A stretch of 64,000 nt of DNA from Ruminococcus flavefaciens. Its GTDB lineage: Bacteria; Bacillota; Clostridia; Oscillospirales; Ruminococcaceae. The position numbers and the translations under genes are program-made. The notes below the pieces were generated by a model that saw only the letters and a list, made by a program, of their open reading frames with translations, was not told the origin of the DNA and searched no databases. Every line of letters starts with the position of its first letter. The stretch's first letter is position 1. This document shows positions 17,329 through 25,658 of the stretch, piece by piece. The DNA lies in NCBI RefSeq assembly GCF_900108555.1, contig NZ_FNWV01000004.1:1-64000 (forward strand), in the 5' to 3' direction.

Positions 17329-17868
17329 TCACTTCATCTTTCTGACCTGTCGACGGATATAGCGGAACACCTCGTCCTCGCCCTTATCACGAAGCATGGT
17401 AAGGAGAAATTCCAGCTTTTTCGCTGTTGTTTTTTCGATCTTTCGACGCGGCTTGGCTCTGAGGAAATACTCCAGTGGCATTGACTCATTGTACTTTTCC
17501 TTGTTGTATATCTTTGAAGCTGCCACACGGTCGCAGAACATCTCAAAAATGAAGATATCAGGCATTTTCACTGGTTCCATAAGCTTTGTTTCGGGATTAT
17601 AGTCTGTCCAGTACTCAAAGTGGTGGCGATTACGCCCCTTATGGTGCATCCACGCTTTTGAGCTGCCGTCCACTTCCCTTTCCTTCTCGTTTGGACTGCG
17701 GTCGCCCTGAAAGTATTTAACTCCCGGAATGAACTCCGTAGGCGAGAATTTTGACAGGTCATGTACAAATCCGCGCCATGGTATACCTGCTTTAACGCAG
17801 TGTATGAACACCTGATGTCTGTGCTGCTGAACAGTTTTTAAATGACCTAAAAAGTTTTGTATCTTCAT
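17329..17868 (-). CDS. DUF5662-like protein
   Basis: A 179-residue soluble protein rich in His and aromatic residues. It resembles the DUF5662 family: H-R-H-Q-V-F-I-H-C near 17-25, G-F-V-H-D-L-S-K-F-S (the H-D pair) near 34-43 and W-M-H-H-K-G-R-N-R-H-H-F-E-Y-W near 73-87, an arrangement that looks like a metal-binding HD-type site. The biochemical function is unknown to me. It starts 4 bases after the lacI-type gene, whose last codons include its ribosome site GGGAGTGA, so both are translated from one message. Confidence 0.7.
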   Translation of the reverse strand: MKIQNFLGHLKTVQQHRHQVFIHCVKAGIPWRGFVHDLSKFSPTEFIPGVKYFQGDRSPNEKEREVDGSSKAWMHHKGRNRHHFEYWTDYNPETKLMEPVKMPDIFIFEMFCDRVAASKIYNKEKYNESMPLEYFLRAKPRRKIEKTTAKKLEFLLTMLRDKGEDEVFRYIRRQVRKMK

Positions 17869-17872
17869 TAAG

Positions 17873-18913
17873 TCACTCCCTGTTATAGCTGCCTGTTATA
17901 TCAAGCACGCTCTCTTTTTCAATGAGTTTTCCGCTTATGATGCGTCTGCCCTCGGAATAAGTGGGATCAGAAAGCTTCTTCGCCATTATTCCAACGGACA
18001 CCTCTGCCATTTTCGCAAGGTCAACCTCTACCGTAGTTATGGTCGGTATGCATATGCTCGACACTGTGTAGTTGTCGTAGCCGACTACGCTTATATCATC
18101 GGGAACGCGAACGCCCTTTGTCTTTAAAGCCGATATTACGCGAAATGCTGTCTCGTCGCAGTTGCATACGAAAGCGGTGGGCATATCAGCAGGAAAATCT
18201 ATCTTTTCGTTGAGTATTCCCTTTTCGTTTCTGTCACCGATTAACCATTCTATGCGGTATTCAAGCTCATTTTCCATAACGCACTTGAGATATCCGAGAT
18301 ATCTGTCATTGATACTGCTGGTAGCGTTAAGGGTACCGAAAAAGCCTATCTTGCGATGTCCCTTGGAAACAAGATAGTCCGTAATCATATATCCGCCGTT
18401 GAAGCTGTCGGATATGACTGAATCAACATGATATCGGTTATCATAGAAATCCACGAATATAAGCGGTATAGTCAGCTTGCTCAATATCTCTATGTAGCTT
18501 CTGTGTACCTGTCCGATAACTATAACACCGTCAACCTTGCCGTCAACGATCATATTCGGCAGTATACCGTCCTTTTCGTTGTCAGCAGATATACATTCGT
18601 ATACTGTGCAGACATTTATCTGCGAAAGCTGGTTAGAGATGCTCGCTGTAAGCTCCCAATAAAATGTACCTCTCGCACCGACGAAACGCTCAGACGTAAG
18701 AATACCCACATTTTTGCTCACCTTGGGTATGGACATACGTCTTTTCTCGCTCTTGGTATTTGAAGGCTTATAGCCCATTTTTTCAGCAGTTTCGCAGATA
18801 CGCTTACGCATCTGTTCACTTACTCCGTCACGGCCTGCCAGTGCATTTGAGACCGTAACAACGCTGACGCCGAGCTTCGTGGCGATATCCAGCATTTTTA
18901 CTCCGTTTTTCAT
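17873..18913 (-). CDS. LacI/GalR-family transcriptional regulator
   Basis: A 346-residue repressor. The N-terminal helix-turn-helix (about 6-30, D-I-A-T-K-L-G-V-S-V-V-T-V-S-N-A-L) and hinge helix are followed by a periplasmic-binding-protein-like sugar domain (about 65-340) with the usual G-V-I-V-I-G and D-D-I-S-V-V-G-Y-D-N-Y motifs. The ligand cannot be read from sequence; in fibre-degrading ruminococci such proteins often sense oligosaccharides. No transport or glycosidase gene is adjacent, so its targets lie elsewhere. Ribosome site GGGGGAG before ATG. Confidence 0.93.
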   Translation of the reverse strand: MKNGVKMLDIATKLGVSVVTVSNALAGRDGVSEQMRKRICETAEKMGYKPSNTKSEKRRMSIPKVSKNVGILTSERFVGARGTFYWELTASISNQLSQINVCTVYECISADNEKDGILPNMIVDGKVDGVIVIGQVHRSYIEILSKLTIPLIFVDFYDNRYHVDSVISDSFNGGYMITDYLVSKGHRKIGFFGTLNATSSINDRYLGYLKCVMENELEYRIEWLIGDRNEKGILNEKIDFPADMPTAFVCNCDETAFRVISALKTKGVRVPDDISVVGYDNYTVSSICIPTITTVEVDLAKMAEVSVGIMAKKLSDPTYSEGRRIISGKLIEKESVLDITGSYNRE

Positions 18914-19094
18914 AAAACTCCCCCGATCTATTAAGTTCTTGTAAAGCTATGTTATGCATAATAACTTGTTGCTGCCGAAGTAACGAATTAAATTAACCTT
19001 GTCTATTATATCATGCTTTAAGTAATAAATAAAGTAGTTTTGCAAATTTTGGTACATATGTCAAATTTGATATAGTTTTATTGTACATAATAAC

Positions 19095-19124
19095 AAGGCT
19101 GCGGAGGTTATTCTCCGCAGCCTT
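19095..19124 (-). terminator. Terminator overlapping the end of the small Cys protein gene
   Basis: Reverse strand AAGGCTGCGGAG, loop AATAAC, CTCCGCAGCCTT, then TTATTA-rich sequence. The last codons and the stop codon of the gene at 19108-19308 are inside the first arm and the loop. Confidence 0.75.
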
Positions 19125-19308
19125 TAATGTTTTCATCTTTATTGCCGCCGTATTCGGACATATAAGGGCAAACCTCATCGTAAGAGCTGCGCTGAACGCT
19201 GTCCTCTGCGGCAAAAGGGATAAGTCCCGTCGCATCTCCCCACGAAGCATAGGGGCAGATATATACCTCTTCTTCGGGCTCGGGAACGGGTATTTTTTTC
19301 TTGCTCAT
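19108..19308 (-). CDS. Small Cys-containing protein, unknown
   Basis: A 66-residue soluble protein beginning M-S-K-K-K-I-P-V-P-E-P-E. It has two C-P-Y/C-P-x motifs (Y-I-C-P-Y-A-S-W-G-D and E-V-C-P-Y-M-S-E-Y-G) and a final G-C-G-E. Spaced Cys-Pro pairs suggest metal binding or a disulfide, but the family is not recognised. The start at 19308 is preferred to the in-frame ATG at 19323 because GGGAG lies 8 bases upstream. Its end is encoded by the stem of its own terminator. Confidence 0.6.
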   Translation of the reverse strand: MSKKKIPVPEPEEEVYICPYASWGDATGLIPFAAEDSVQRSSYDEVCPYMSEYGGNKDENIKGCGE

Positions 19309-19361
19309 TTTATCATCTCCCACAGATATTATCTGTGAAAGCGAAGCTTTTATACATCAAA

Positions 19362-19387
19362 AAGGCACTTCCATTCGGAAGTGCCTT
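19362..19387 (-). terminator. Rho-independent terminator of the TPR gene
   Basis: Reverse strand AAGGCACTTCC, loop GAAT, GGAAGTGCCTT, then more T. Five bases beyond the stop at 19392. Confidence 0.85.
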
Positions 19388-19391
19388 GATA

Positions 19392-20483
19392 TTACTCTTC
19401 GGGTGAATTATTCACCGTCTGTGTTATATTTGGCTGTTCGCCTGTTGCCTCGTCTCCGTTTTTAACCTGCGGAGCGTCAGGCTCATATTTGAGTATGACC
19501 TTTTTGATCTCCTCATCTCGTGTAAGGTTGTATGTAAGCTTCAATGCTTTAAGAGCATTAGGGATATCCTTCTCCATGAGATAATTCGCAGCAAGCTTTG
19601 CAGCTACAGATACAACATCCTCATTCGGTCCGTAAGGTATGTCGTACTTCTTCATTACCTCGTTTATATCTTCCTGAGTAGGAGGCTTTATAGGACTTCC
19701 CTTGCGCTCGGCAACATCTCTGAGTTCATACGGAATGGCAGGATGCGGAGCAAATATAAGACTTGCCGACAAGAACAGAGCTGCATCATCGTACTCGCCC
19801 ATATCCGTAAGTGCATAGCCCACATTGGCATAACATCTTGCTATTGCAACAGGTGAAGCTGCAACTTCAAGAGTTTCCTTTGTGGTCTCTATAAGCATTC
19901 TCTTGTTTTTAAGGAGCTTATACACCTCTGCAAGCTCAAATCTCGGGTTGCAGTCAAGCGGATTGTACTCGATAGCCTTTTCAAGTACGGGAATAGCATC
20001 AAGAGGCGAACCTGCTTCTGTAAGAAGATATGCATATGTAGTGATATATGAAGGGAAATCAAAGGGAGCACGGTTGAGCACCTTCTGATCCTTCTTGTAT
20101 TTGAGCTGATACAGATTATCCTCAAATGGATTTCTCAGCGAAACAAATCTTGCTGTTTCGGTCTCTCTGTAGTCAATGGTTATCTTCTTGTAAAGACGCT
20201 CTGCAAGCGACTTTGCCTCTGTTGTATTCTTCTCATTTATGAGCTTAACTATCTTATTCTGCATTTCATCGAGGCGCATACCGTCGAGGTGAGTCAGTCT
20301 CTCGACCTCGTCCTTCTGATCCTGCGGCATTATTTCCACAAGAAGCAGTGCAGCGGCGTTCATGCCCTCTACGTTGCCCTCCTTGGCATAGGTCTCAGCC
20401 ACGCCGCGGAGATATTTGGTGTTTTCCTCGGTAGAGCCTGTGAGCTTTGCTCTCAGCTCTTCAAGGATCTTGTTTTCTGCCAT
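19392..20483 (-). CDS. Tetratricopeptide repeat protein
   Basis: A 363-residue, acidic, probably cytoplasmic helical protein without signal peptide. Helical-pair repeats of the TPR type are visible around residues 150-260 (for example A-I-P-V-L-E-K-A-I-E-Y-N-P-L-D then F-E-L-A-E-V-Y, and A-R-C-Y-A-N-V-G-Y-A-L-T-D-M-G-E-Y-D-D-A). Such proteins bind peptides of partner proteins. The gene directly follows the long disordered protein (72 bases), which carries a repeated short peptide motif, making the two plausible partners. The end is disordered (T-G-E-Q-P-N-I-T-Q-T). Confidence 0.75.
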   Translation of the reverse strand: MAENKILEELRAKLTGSTEENTKYLRGVAETYAKEGNVEGMNAAALLLVEIMPQDQKDEVERLTHLDGMRLDEMQNKIVKLINEKNTTEAKSLAERLYKKITIDYRETETARFVSLRNPFEDNLYQLKYKKDQKVLNRAPFDFPSYITTYAYLLTEAGSPLDAIPVLEKAIEYNPLDCNPRFELAEVYKLLKNKRMLIETTKETLEVAASPVAIARCYANVGYALTDMGEYDDAALFLSASLIFAPHPAIPYELRDVAERKGSPIKPPTQEDINEVMKKYDIPYGPNEDVVSVAAKLAANYLMEKDIPNALKALKLTYNLTRDEEIKKVILKYEPDAPQVKNGDEATGEQPNITQTVNNSPEE

Positions 20484-20520
20484 TGATTTTCCTCATTTCA
20501 TCGCGAGATATTAAACAGTA

Positions 20521-20542
20521 ACCGTCAGTATCAGCTGACGGT
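20521..20542 (-). terminator. Hairpin after the disordered-protein gene
   Basis: ACCGTCAG, loop, CTGACGGT, between the genes at 20555 and 20483. On the reverse strand a modest T-rich tail follows. Partial terminator or processing site. Confidence 0.45.
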
Positions 20543-20554
20543 CACCATAACTGA

Positions 20555-22975
20555 TCAGAAACCTCTCTTGGACATTTCCTTTCTGAACTTAGCGTCGATC
20601 TTATCCTGCTTCTTCTTAGCCTTGAGCTCAGCCTTTGTCATGTAAAGGGCATCGTTCATTGAAGAAGACTGCTGTCTCGGAGCAGAGTTTCCGCCTCTGT
20701 AACTTGTCTTCTGAGGTGCCTTATATTCATCAAATACAGGAACATTCTGCTGTGCCTGTGCCTTTGCCTGCATCTGTCTCTTTGCGGACTCATCGCCCAT
20801 TGTTGAAAGAACGTCCTCAACTGATGTAAGAACAGGGCTGTTAGCCTTGAGTCCCTGTGTCTCGATGAGGTTCTTGTCAGCATAATCCTTTGAGCTTGCG
20901 ATAGCATTGATAAATGCCTGTGAAGTTGACTTGCTGTGCGGATTTACAGCTATCTTTGAGATATTTGCCGAAGGGATACCGCTCTGCTGTACAGGCTTTC
21001 TCGGAACAGGAGACTTTACCTGAGCCTGCTGAACAGGTGCTGCAGGTCTCTGAGCCTGAGCCTGCTGTACAGGAGCTGCGGCTGCTCTCTGTGCCTGAGC
21101 TGCTGTCTGCTGAGCAGGAGCTGCCTGCTGACCTGCAGGTCTCTGCTGAGGCTGTGCGCCAACAGGAACGTATACAGGCTGACCGTTCTGGTCGCGTCCC
21201 ACGAGCTTCATCTGAACATACTTGTATACAGGCTGATTATTTGCATCATATCCTGCAAGCTGCGGAACTTTGATTATCTGCTGAGGCTGCTGTGCCTGCT
21301 GTTTTGGCTGTTCTGCCTCATTTGTATTTGCACCTGCGCCCGGTGCTACATAATTATAATCACTCATAATATTATCATACTCCTCTTCTGCCATTACTGG
21401 CTCATTAAATGTTTGTGCGGAAATATTCTCTATCACCGTTTCATCTGCATCGCCAAGTACAGGCATATCCTCAAATATCGGTGCTGTCAGATCAGCCGGT
21501 GCCGAAATATCATCGATTATCGGTGCGGCTGTGTGATCTGCTTTGGGTATCTCATCAAATGCCGGGACTGCAATATCTTCAACAGTGGGGATACCGTCGC
21601 TTACGGCATCTGCTGCTTCCTGAGCCATTGAGATATCGTCAATGACAGGAGCCTGTATATCCTCAACGCCTGAGATGTCGTCAAGAACAGGTGCTCCGAT
21701 ATCGGGAACGGAAGGTATTGCTTCTGGAATAGGTGCTGATATATCTCCTATAGCAGGGATATCAAGCTCATCCATTTCCTTCGGCATATTCTCGTTATAC
21801 TGAGGATAAACGGGAGCTGATACAGGGACACCCTGCTGAATAGTCTCATCATATCCGTACATCTGGTTCGGATCGTACATTTCCGCGCCCTGTAATGGCT
21901 CGGCAGGATAGATCATATCCGGCTGGATATACTGTCCGTCAGGCTGGATATACTGCTGATCCTGAGGTATATAAGGCTGAACGATCTGTCCGTCCTCCGT
22001 GTAATATACGGGCTGATCTCCGCCGTAGACAGGCTGCTCATAAACGGGCTGACCATACTGGTTCTGACCGTATACAGGCTCCTGAACATTATTATCTATA
22101 GAGAACATCTGCATTACGTCCTCTTCGCCCTGTACCTGTGCAGCCTGTTCGGGCTGAACATAAACAGGTGCAGGCTGTACGGGCTGACTGTTATAATTAA
22201 AGTCGAGACCGTCCATCTCCTCGGGCTCTGTACCGTAATTTACAGGTGCAGGCTCGCCGCCGGGTATCGCCGACTGCTGAGGTGTAGGGATAGCAAACTG
22301 TGCAAGAAAATCGTCCTCTGTCACAGTCACATTGTTCTGAACAGGAGCTGCCTGAGCATCGGGCTTCTGGATAGCGAACTGAGCAAGGAAATCGTCTTCC
22401 TCGGATGCAGCAGGGGCATTTTCTTCTTCACGCGGTACATCTATTGCAAACTGTGCAAGGCTGTCATCCATAGGTATTCCTGTACCGGGGATATTGTTTA
22501 CGGGTGCAGCAGGCTCCGGTGCAGCATTCTCGGCAGGTCTGCTGTAATACTCGATAGCCTCGTTTGCAGCCTCTTCATCGGCTTTTCTTTTTGCCTCGGC
22601 AGCTGCTCTTGCTTCTTCCGCAGCCTTTTTCCTTGCTTCCTCTTCTTTTCTTCTCGCATCAGGATCTTTGGTTATCCTTGCAGTAGTATTTCCCAGCGGT
22701 ACGATTCCCTCGTCGCCATATCCGAGCTTTTCGCGCTTCTTTTCTTCCTTGAGAAGGAGTGCCATTTCCTTCTTGTCAGCCTTTATAAGCTTCTTTGCAA
22801 GACTTGCCTTACATTTCTCACAAGTGATCTCTTTAAGGTCTGTCATCCTTGAAGTTCTGTGGAAACGTGTTACATTTTCCGGCTTCAACAGGTTTATACC
22901 GCAGCCGGTTTTCTTATCATTATCGGTACCGTGAACGACCTTATCATATGAAGAAGTTACCAGTGTTATATCCAT
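20555..22975 (-). CDS. Long disordered protein with Zn-ribbon-like start and repeated LAQFAI motif
   Basis: An 806-residue protein of unknown function. Residues 1-60 carry a likely metal site (H15, C25, C52-E-K-C55). Residues 65-140 form a charged helix rich in Lys, Glu and Ala. The rest is low in complexity and rich in Pro, Gln, Ala, Tyr and Val. A nine-residue motif occurs four times: D-D-S-L-A-Q-F-A-I (170-178), D-D-F-L-A-Q-F-A-I (194-202 and 221-229), and the divergent E-D-V-M-Q-M-F-S-I (285-293). About residues 400-520 hold repeats of the form D-I-x-A-P-x-x-D-D-I-S. No signal peptide or membrane segment is seen. Start 22975 is chosen from AGAGG upstream; a longer frame to 23104 lacks support. 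A C-terminal Lys-rich tail follows. Confidence 0.7.
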   Translation of the reverse strand: MDITLVTSSYDKVVHGTDNDKKTGCGINLLKPENVTRFHRTSRMTDLKEITCEKCKASLAKKLIKADKKEMALLLKEEKKREKLGYGDEGIVPLGNTTARITKDPDARRKEEEARKKAAEEARAAAEAKRKADEEAANEAIEYYSRPAENAAPEPAAPVNNIPGTGIPMDDSLAQFAIDVPREEENAPAASEEDDFLAQFAIQKPDAQAAPVQNNVTVTEDDFLAQFAIPTPQQSAIPGGEPAPVNYGTEPEEMDGLDFNYNSQPVQPAPVYVQPEQAAQVQGEEDVMQMFSIDNNVQEPVYGQNQYGQPVYEQPVYGGDQPVYYTEDGQIVQPYIPQDQQYIQPDGQYIQPDMIYPAEPLQGAEMYDPNQMYGYDETIQQGVPVSAPVYPQYNENMPKEMDELDIPAIGDISAPIPEAIPSVPDIGAPVLDDISGVEDIQAPVIDDISMAQEAADAVSDGIPTVEDIAVPAFDEIPKADHTAAPIIDDISAPADLTAPIFEDMPVLGDADETVIENISAQTFNEPVMAEEEYDNIMSDYNYVAPGAGANTNEAEQPKQQAQQPQQIIKVPQLAGYDANNQPVYKYVQMKLVGRDQNGQPVYVPVGAQPQQRPAGQQAAPAQQTAAQAQRAAAAPVQQAQAQRPAAPVQQAQVKSPVPRKPVQQSGIPSANISKIAVNPHSKSTSQAFINAIASSKDYADKNLIETQGLKANSPVLTSVEDVLSTMGDESAKRQMQAKAQAQQNVPVFDEYKAPQKTSYRGGNSAPRQQSSSMNDALYMTKAELKAKKKQDKIDAKFRKEMSKRGF

Positions 22976-23116
22976 AGTCCTCTCCCCACCGCAGAAAACT
23001 GCAGCCTCCGCTTTACGGCAGCGGACCGCCGATTTCCCAGATCGCCGCAGTATTTCCGCGCAGAACCAGTTTAAACTGCTGCGAAACCTGCATGATGCGA
23101 ACAACTATACAAGTAT

Positions 23117-23145
23117 ATTATACATGATACTTCAAAAAAAATCAA
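23117..23145 (-). promoter_or_regulatory. Promoter of the disordered-protein gene
   Basis: Reverse strand TTGATT (23140-23145), 17-base spacer, TATAAT (23117-23122), giving a leader of about 135 bases. It lies in the gene-free divergent gap 22976-23511, which otherwise is AT-rich with no gene seen. Confidence 0.65.
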
Positions 23146-23408
23146 CACTTTCTAAAAAAATGACGCTAAAAATTATACCCGAATTAAAATTTTCGGTGAA
23201 AATAACAAATCGTTATTGATTTTTTTGTCAAAATTCTCCTACACTGTTTAAGTTAAATTAGGTAATGGGAATAATTTACATTTTATCAAATAATCCCCCT
23301 ATATATACGGCGTTAAAGCGTTTTCTAATCAGATAGACCAAAATAATAAAGCTTACCGGTCATTATTTTACATAGACGTAAAAAATTATGAAATCGTGAA
23401 ATTTGCTA

Positions 23409-23437
23409 TTGCATTATCAGTGATTTTGTTGTATTAT
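23409..23437 (+). promoter_or_regulatory. Promoter of the glycosyltransferase / purine run
   Basis: TTGCAT (23409-23414), 17-base spacer, TATTAT (23432-23437), about 70 bases before the GTG start at 23512. It is the only clear promoter before purE and may drive the genes through purE. Confidence 0.55.
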
Positions 23438-23511
23438 TAATAGTGTATTGGCAGATAAAAAAACAGTCTTTTTTATGAGCCGATGAAGCTTCTTTTGAAG
23501 GAGGAAAAAAC

Positions 23512-24531
23512 GTGAAGCTCGTTTCAGTAGTAGTTCCGTGCTATAATGAGCAGGAGGTTCTCCCCATGTTCTACGAGGAGATAACAAAGGTGACAGGACA
23601 GATGTCCAAGGACGATCCCGAACTTACCTTTGAATATCTGTTCATCAATGACGGATCAAAAGATACAACACTTGATATATTACGCTCCCTCGCAGACAGG
23701 GACAAGCGTGTAAGATACATTTCTTTTTCCCGTAATTTCGGCAAGGAATCGGGTATGTATGCAGGTCTGAAAAATGCAAAGGGCGACTATGTTGTCGTTA
23801 TGGACGCAGATCTCCAGCACCCACCGTCATTCCTGCCCCAGATGTACAGCTACGTCAAGAACGGCGAGTACGACTGCGCTACTACACGCCGCGTCAGCAG
23901 AAAGGGCGAGTCAAAGGTACGTTCATGGTTCGCAAGGCTTTTCTACAGGATAATGAACAAGATCTCTCAGACCGAGATCGTTGACGGTGCTCAGGACTTC
24001 CGCTTCATGACAAGACAGATGGTGGACGCTATCCTTGATATGTCGGAATACAACCGTTTCTCAAAAGGTATATTCAGCTGGGTAGGCTTTAATACCCGAT
24101 ACATAGAATACGAAAATGTTGAACGTCCCGCAGGTACTTCCTCATGGTCGTTCTGGGGGCTTTTCAAATACTCCCTCGAAGGCATCATGGCATTCTCCAC
24201 AGCTCCTCTGGCAATAGCCTCGCTGCTGGGAATAATCACCTGCTTTATCGCGTTCATACTCATCGTTATAACAATAATCCGCTCTATATTCGGCTGGCTG
24301 GACGCTCCCGACGGATATCCCACAATGCTTTGTCTTATATTCCTTTTCAGCGGATTACAGCTCTTCTGCGTCGGTATCCTCGGACAGTACCTTTCCAAGA
24401 CATATCTTGAAACAAAGAACCGTCCGATATACATAACAAAAGAAACTGAGGATATCTACAGACAGCGCAAGGCTGAAGCTCAGCAGAGCGGTGCTCAGAA
24501 GTCAGAAACATCTGACAATGAGAGCAAATGA
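23512..24531 (+). CDS. Family 2 glycosyltransferase, membrane anchored
   Basis: A 339-residue DPM1/GtrB-like enzyme that transfers a sugar from a nucleotide donor, typically onto polyprenyl phosphate. The GT-A fold is clear: V-V-V-P-C-Y-N-E near 6-13, F-I-N-D-G-S-K-D near 43-50, the metal-binding D-A-D-L-Q-H-P-P near 95-102, and the Q-D-F-R-F-M acceptor-side motif. Two membrane helices follow (about 225-255 and 268-292) and a polar tail. Start codon is GTG with AAGGAGG upstream. First gene of the rightward run, 21 bases before the WG-repeat gene. It probably acts in surface polysaccharide or teichoic acid decoration. Confidence 0.93.
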   Translation: MKLVSVVVPCYNEQEVLPMFYEEITKVTGQMSKDDPELTFEYLFINDGSKDTTLDILRSLADRDKRVRYISFSRNFGKESGMYAGLKNAKGDYVVVMDADLQHPPSFLPQMYSYVKNGEYDCATTRRVSRKGESKVRSWFARLFYRIMNKISQTEIVDGAQDFRFMTRQMVDAILDMSEYNRFSKGIFSWVGFNTRYIEYENVERPAGTSSWSFWGLFKYSLEGIMAFSTAPLAIASLLGIITCFIAFILIVITIIRSIFGWLDAPDGYPTMLCLIFLFSGLQLFCVGILGQYLSKTYLETKNRPIYITKETEDIYRQRKAEAQQSGAQKSETSDNESK

Positions 24532-24552
24532 CTCTAAGGAGGTGCGGAGACA

Positions 24553-25644
24553 TTGACTAAGCATATGAGACTTATAATCTCCGTACTGTTTATCGTTATC
24601 ATCGTCCTTGCCGTCGCTATCACCCGTTTCTATTCAAACACGGATCAGAGTGCCGAATTAAGCGGTACTCAGCCTGCTGTCGAGAAAAAGCTGAGCGCGG
24701 ATAATTCGGGCAACCACATTTTCACGGACAGTGCAGGTCTTTACGGTATAATCGACAGCAATGAGCGTGTGATCGTTTATCCCGAATGGCAGGAGATAAA
24801 ATTCACCGACAGTGACCTCTGTATCGCTTCAAAGCAGATACGCGGCAAAAAGCTGTTCGGCTGCATCGACTATGAGGGCAACATCGCTATACCGTTCGTC
24901 TATTCGGACATTAAAAGCATAAAGCTTTCAGGACGTAATTTTTACGCTGCTGCATCGTCTGATGACAGCACGTATGTCATCTACGACCAGAACTTCAACC
25001 CATGCTTTTCAAGAGTATGGACTTCATACAAGGAAGATGAAGACGATCTGGTGCTCACCTCGGAAAACGGAGTGTACAGATATTCCGTAACAGCTAATGA
25101 TATCATTTTCAGAAACGCTGTTATTAAAAGCGAAACAATGAACCACTCCTACGAGCTTGAGGTTACGAACAAGAACCTGCTCTCAAAGCTGAGTATCTCT
25201 TCACTTGAAAAAATGAGCAGGGCTGTTGACAGGTATATAGAGTACGCCTTTACAGGTGACAGCAGTCTGCTTAAAGATATAGATGCCGAGCAGTCCGCAG
25301 TCTTCCTCACTCTTTTCCCCGAGGATCACTCCGTTACCTCAAAAACACTCATGTCTCTTAACGATGTATCGGTATATTCATCTATATCCGATGATGATCT
25401 CGATCATTACAAGATATACATAACCGCAAATATCTCTACCAATTCTAAAATGGCAGACAGCAGAATACAGTATCTTAGAGGCGATTACAAAGCCATAATG
25501 GAATTCGTTTACGATCCAGAAAAGGGACTCCGCGTTCTTTCGGGCGACTTTGTTCCGAATAAGCTTTCTTATCCTGCAAAATCAGCCGAAAGCAAGCAGC
25601 CTGCGGATACAAATGAAAAGAAAAACGAGCAGCAGGCTCACTGA
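24553..25644 (+). CDS. Membrane-anchored WG-repeat-like protein
   Basis: A 363-residue protein with an N-terminal membrane anchor (about 5-25) and an exported part. Two units near residues 58-75 and 95-115 match the WG-repeat pattern (G-L-Y-G-I-I-D-S-N-E then L-F-G-C-I-D-Y-E-G-N-I-A-I-P-F-V-Y). The C-terminal half is not recognised and ends in a disordered Lys/Gln tail. The start is TTG with AAGGAGG 8 bases upstream; an ATG four codons later is an alternative. It lies between the glycosyltransferase and a lipoprotein in one transcript. Function unknown. Confidence 0.7.
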   Translation: MTKHMRLIISVLFIVIIVLAVAITRFYSNTDQSAELSGTQPAVEKKLSADNSGNHIFTDSAGLYGIIDSNERVIVYPEWQEIKFTDSDLCIASKQIRGKKLFGCIDYEGNIAIPFVYSDIKSIKLSGRNFYAAASSDDSTYVIYDQNFNPCFSRVWTSYKEDEDDLVLTSENGVYRYSVTANDIIFRNAVIKSETMNHSYELEVTNKNLLSKLSISSLEKMSRAVDRYIEYAFTGDSSLLKDIDAEQSAVFLTLFPEDHSVTSKTLMSLNDVSVYSSISDDDLDHYKIYITANISTNSKMADSRIQYLRGDYKAIMEFVYDPEKGLRVLSGDFVPNKLSYPAKSAESKQPADTNEKKNEQQAH

Positions 25645-25658
25645 CGGAGGACATATCA

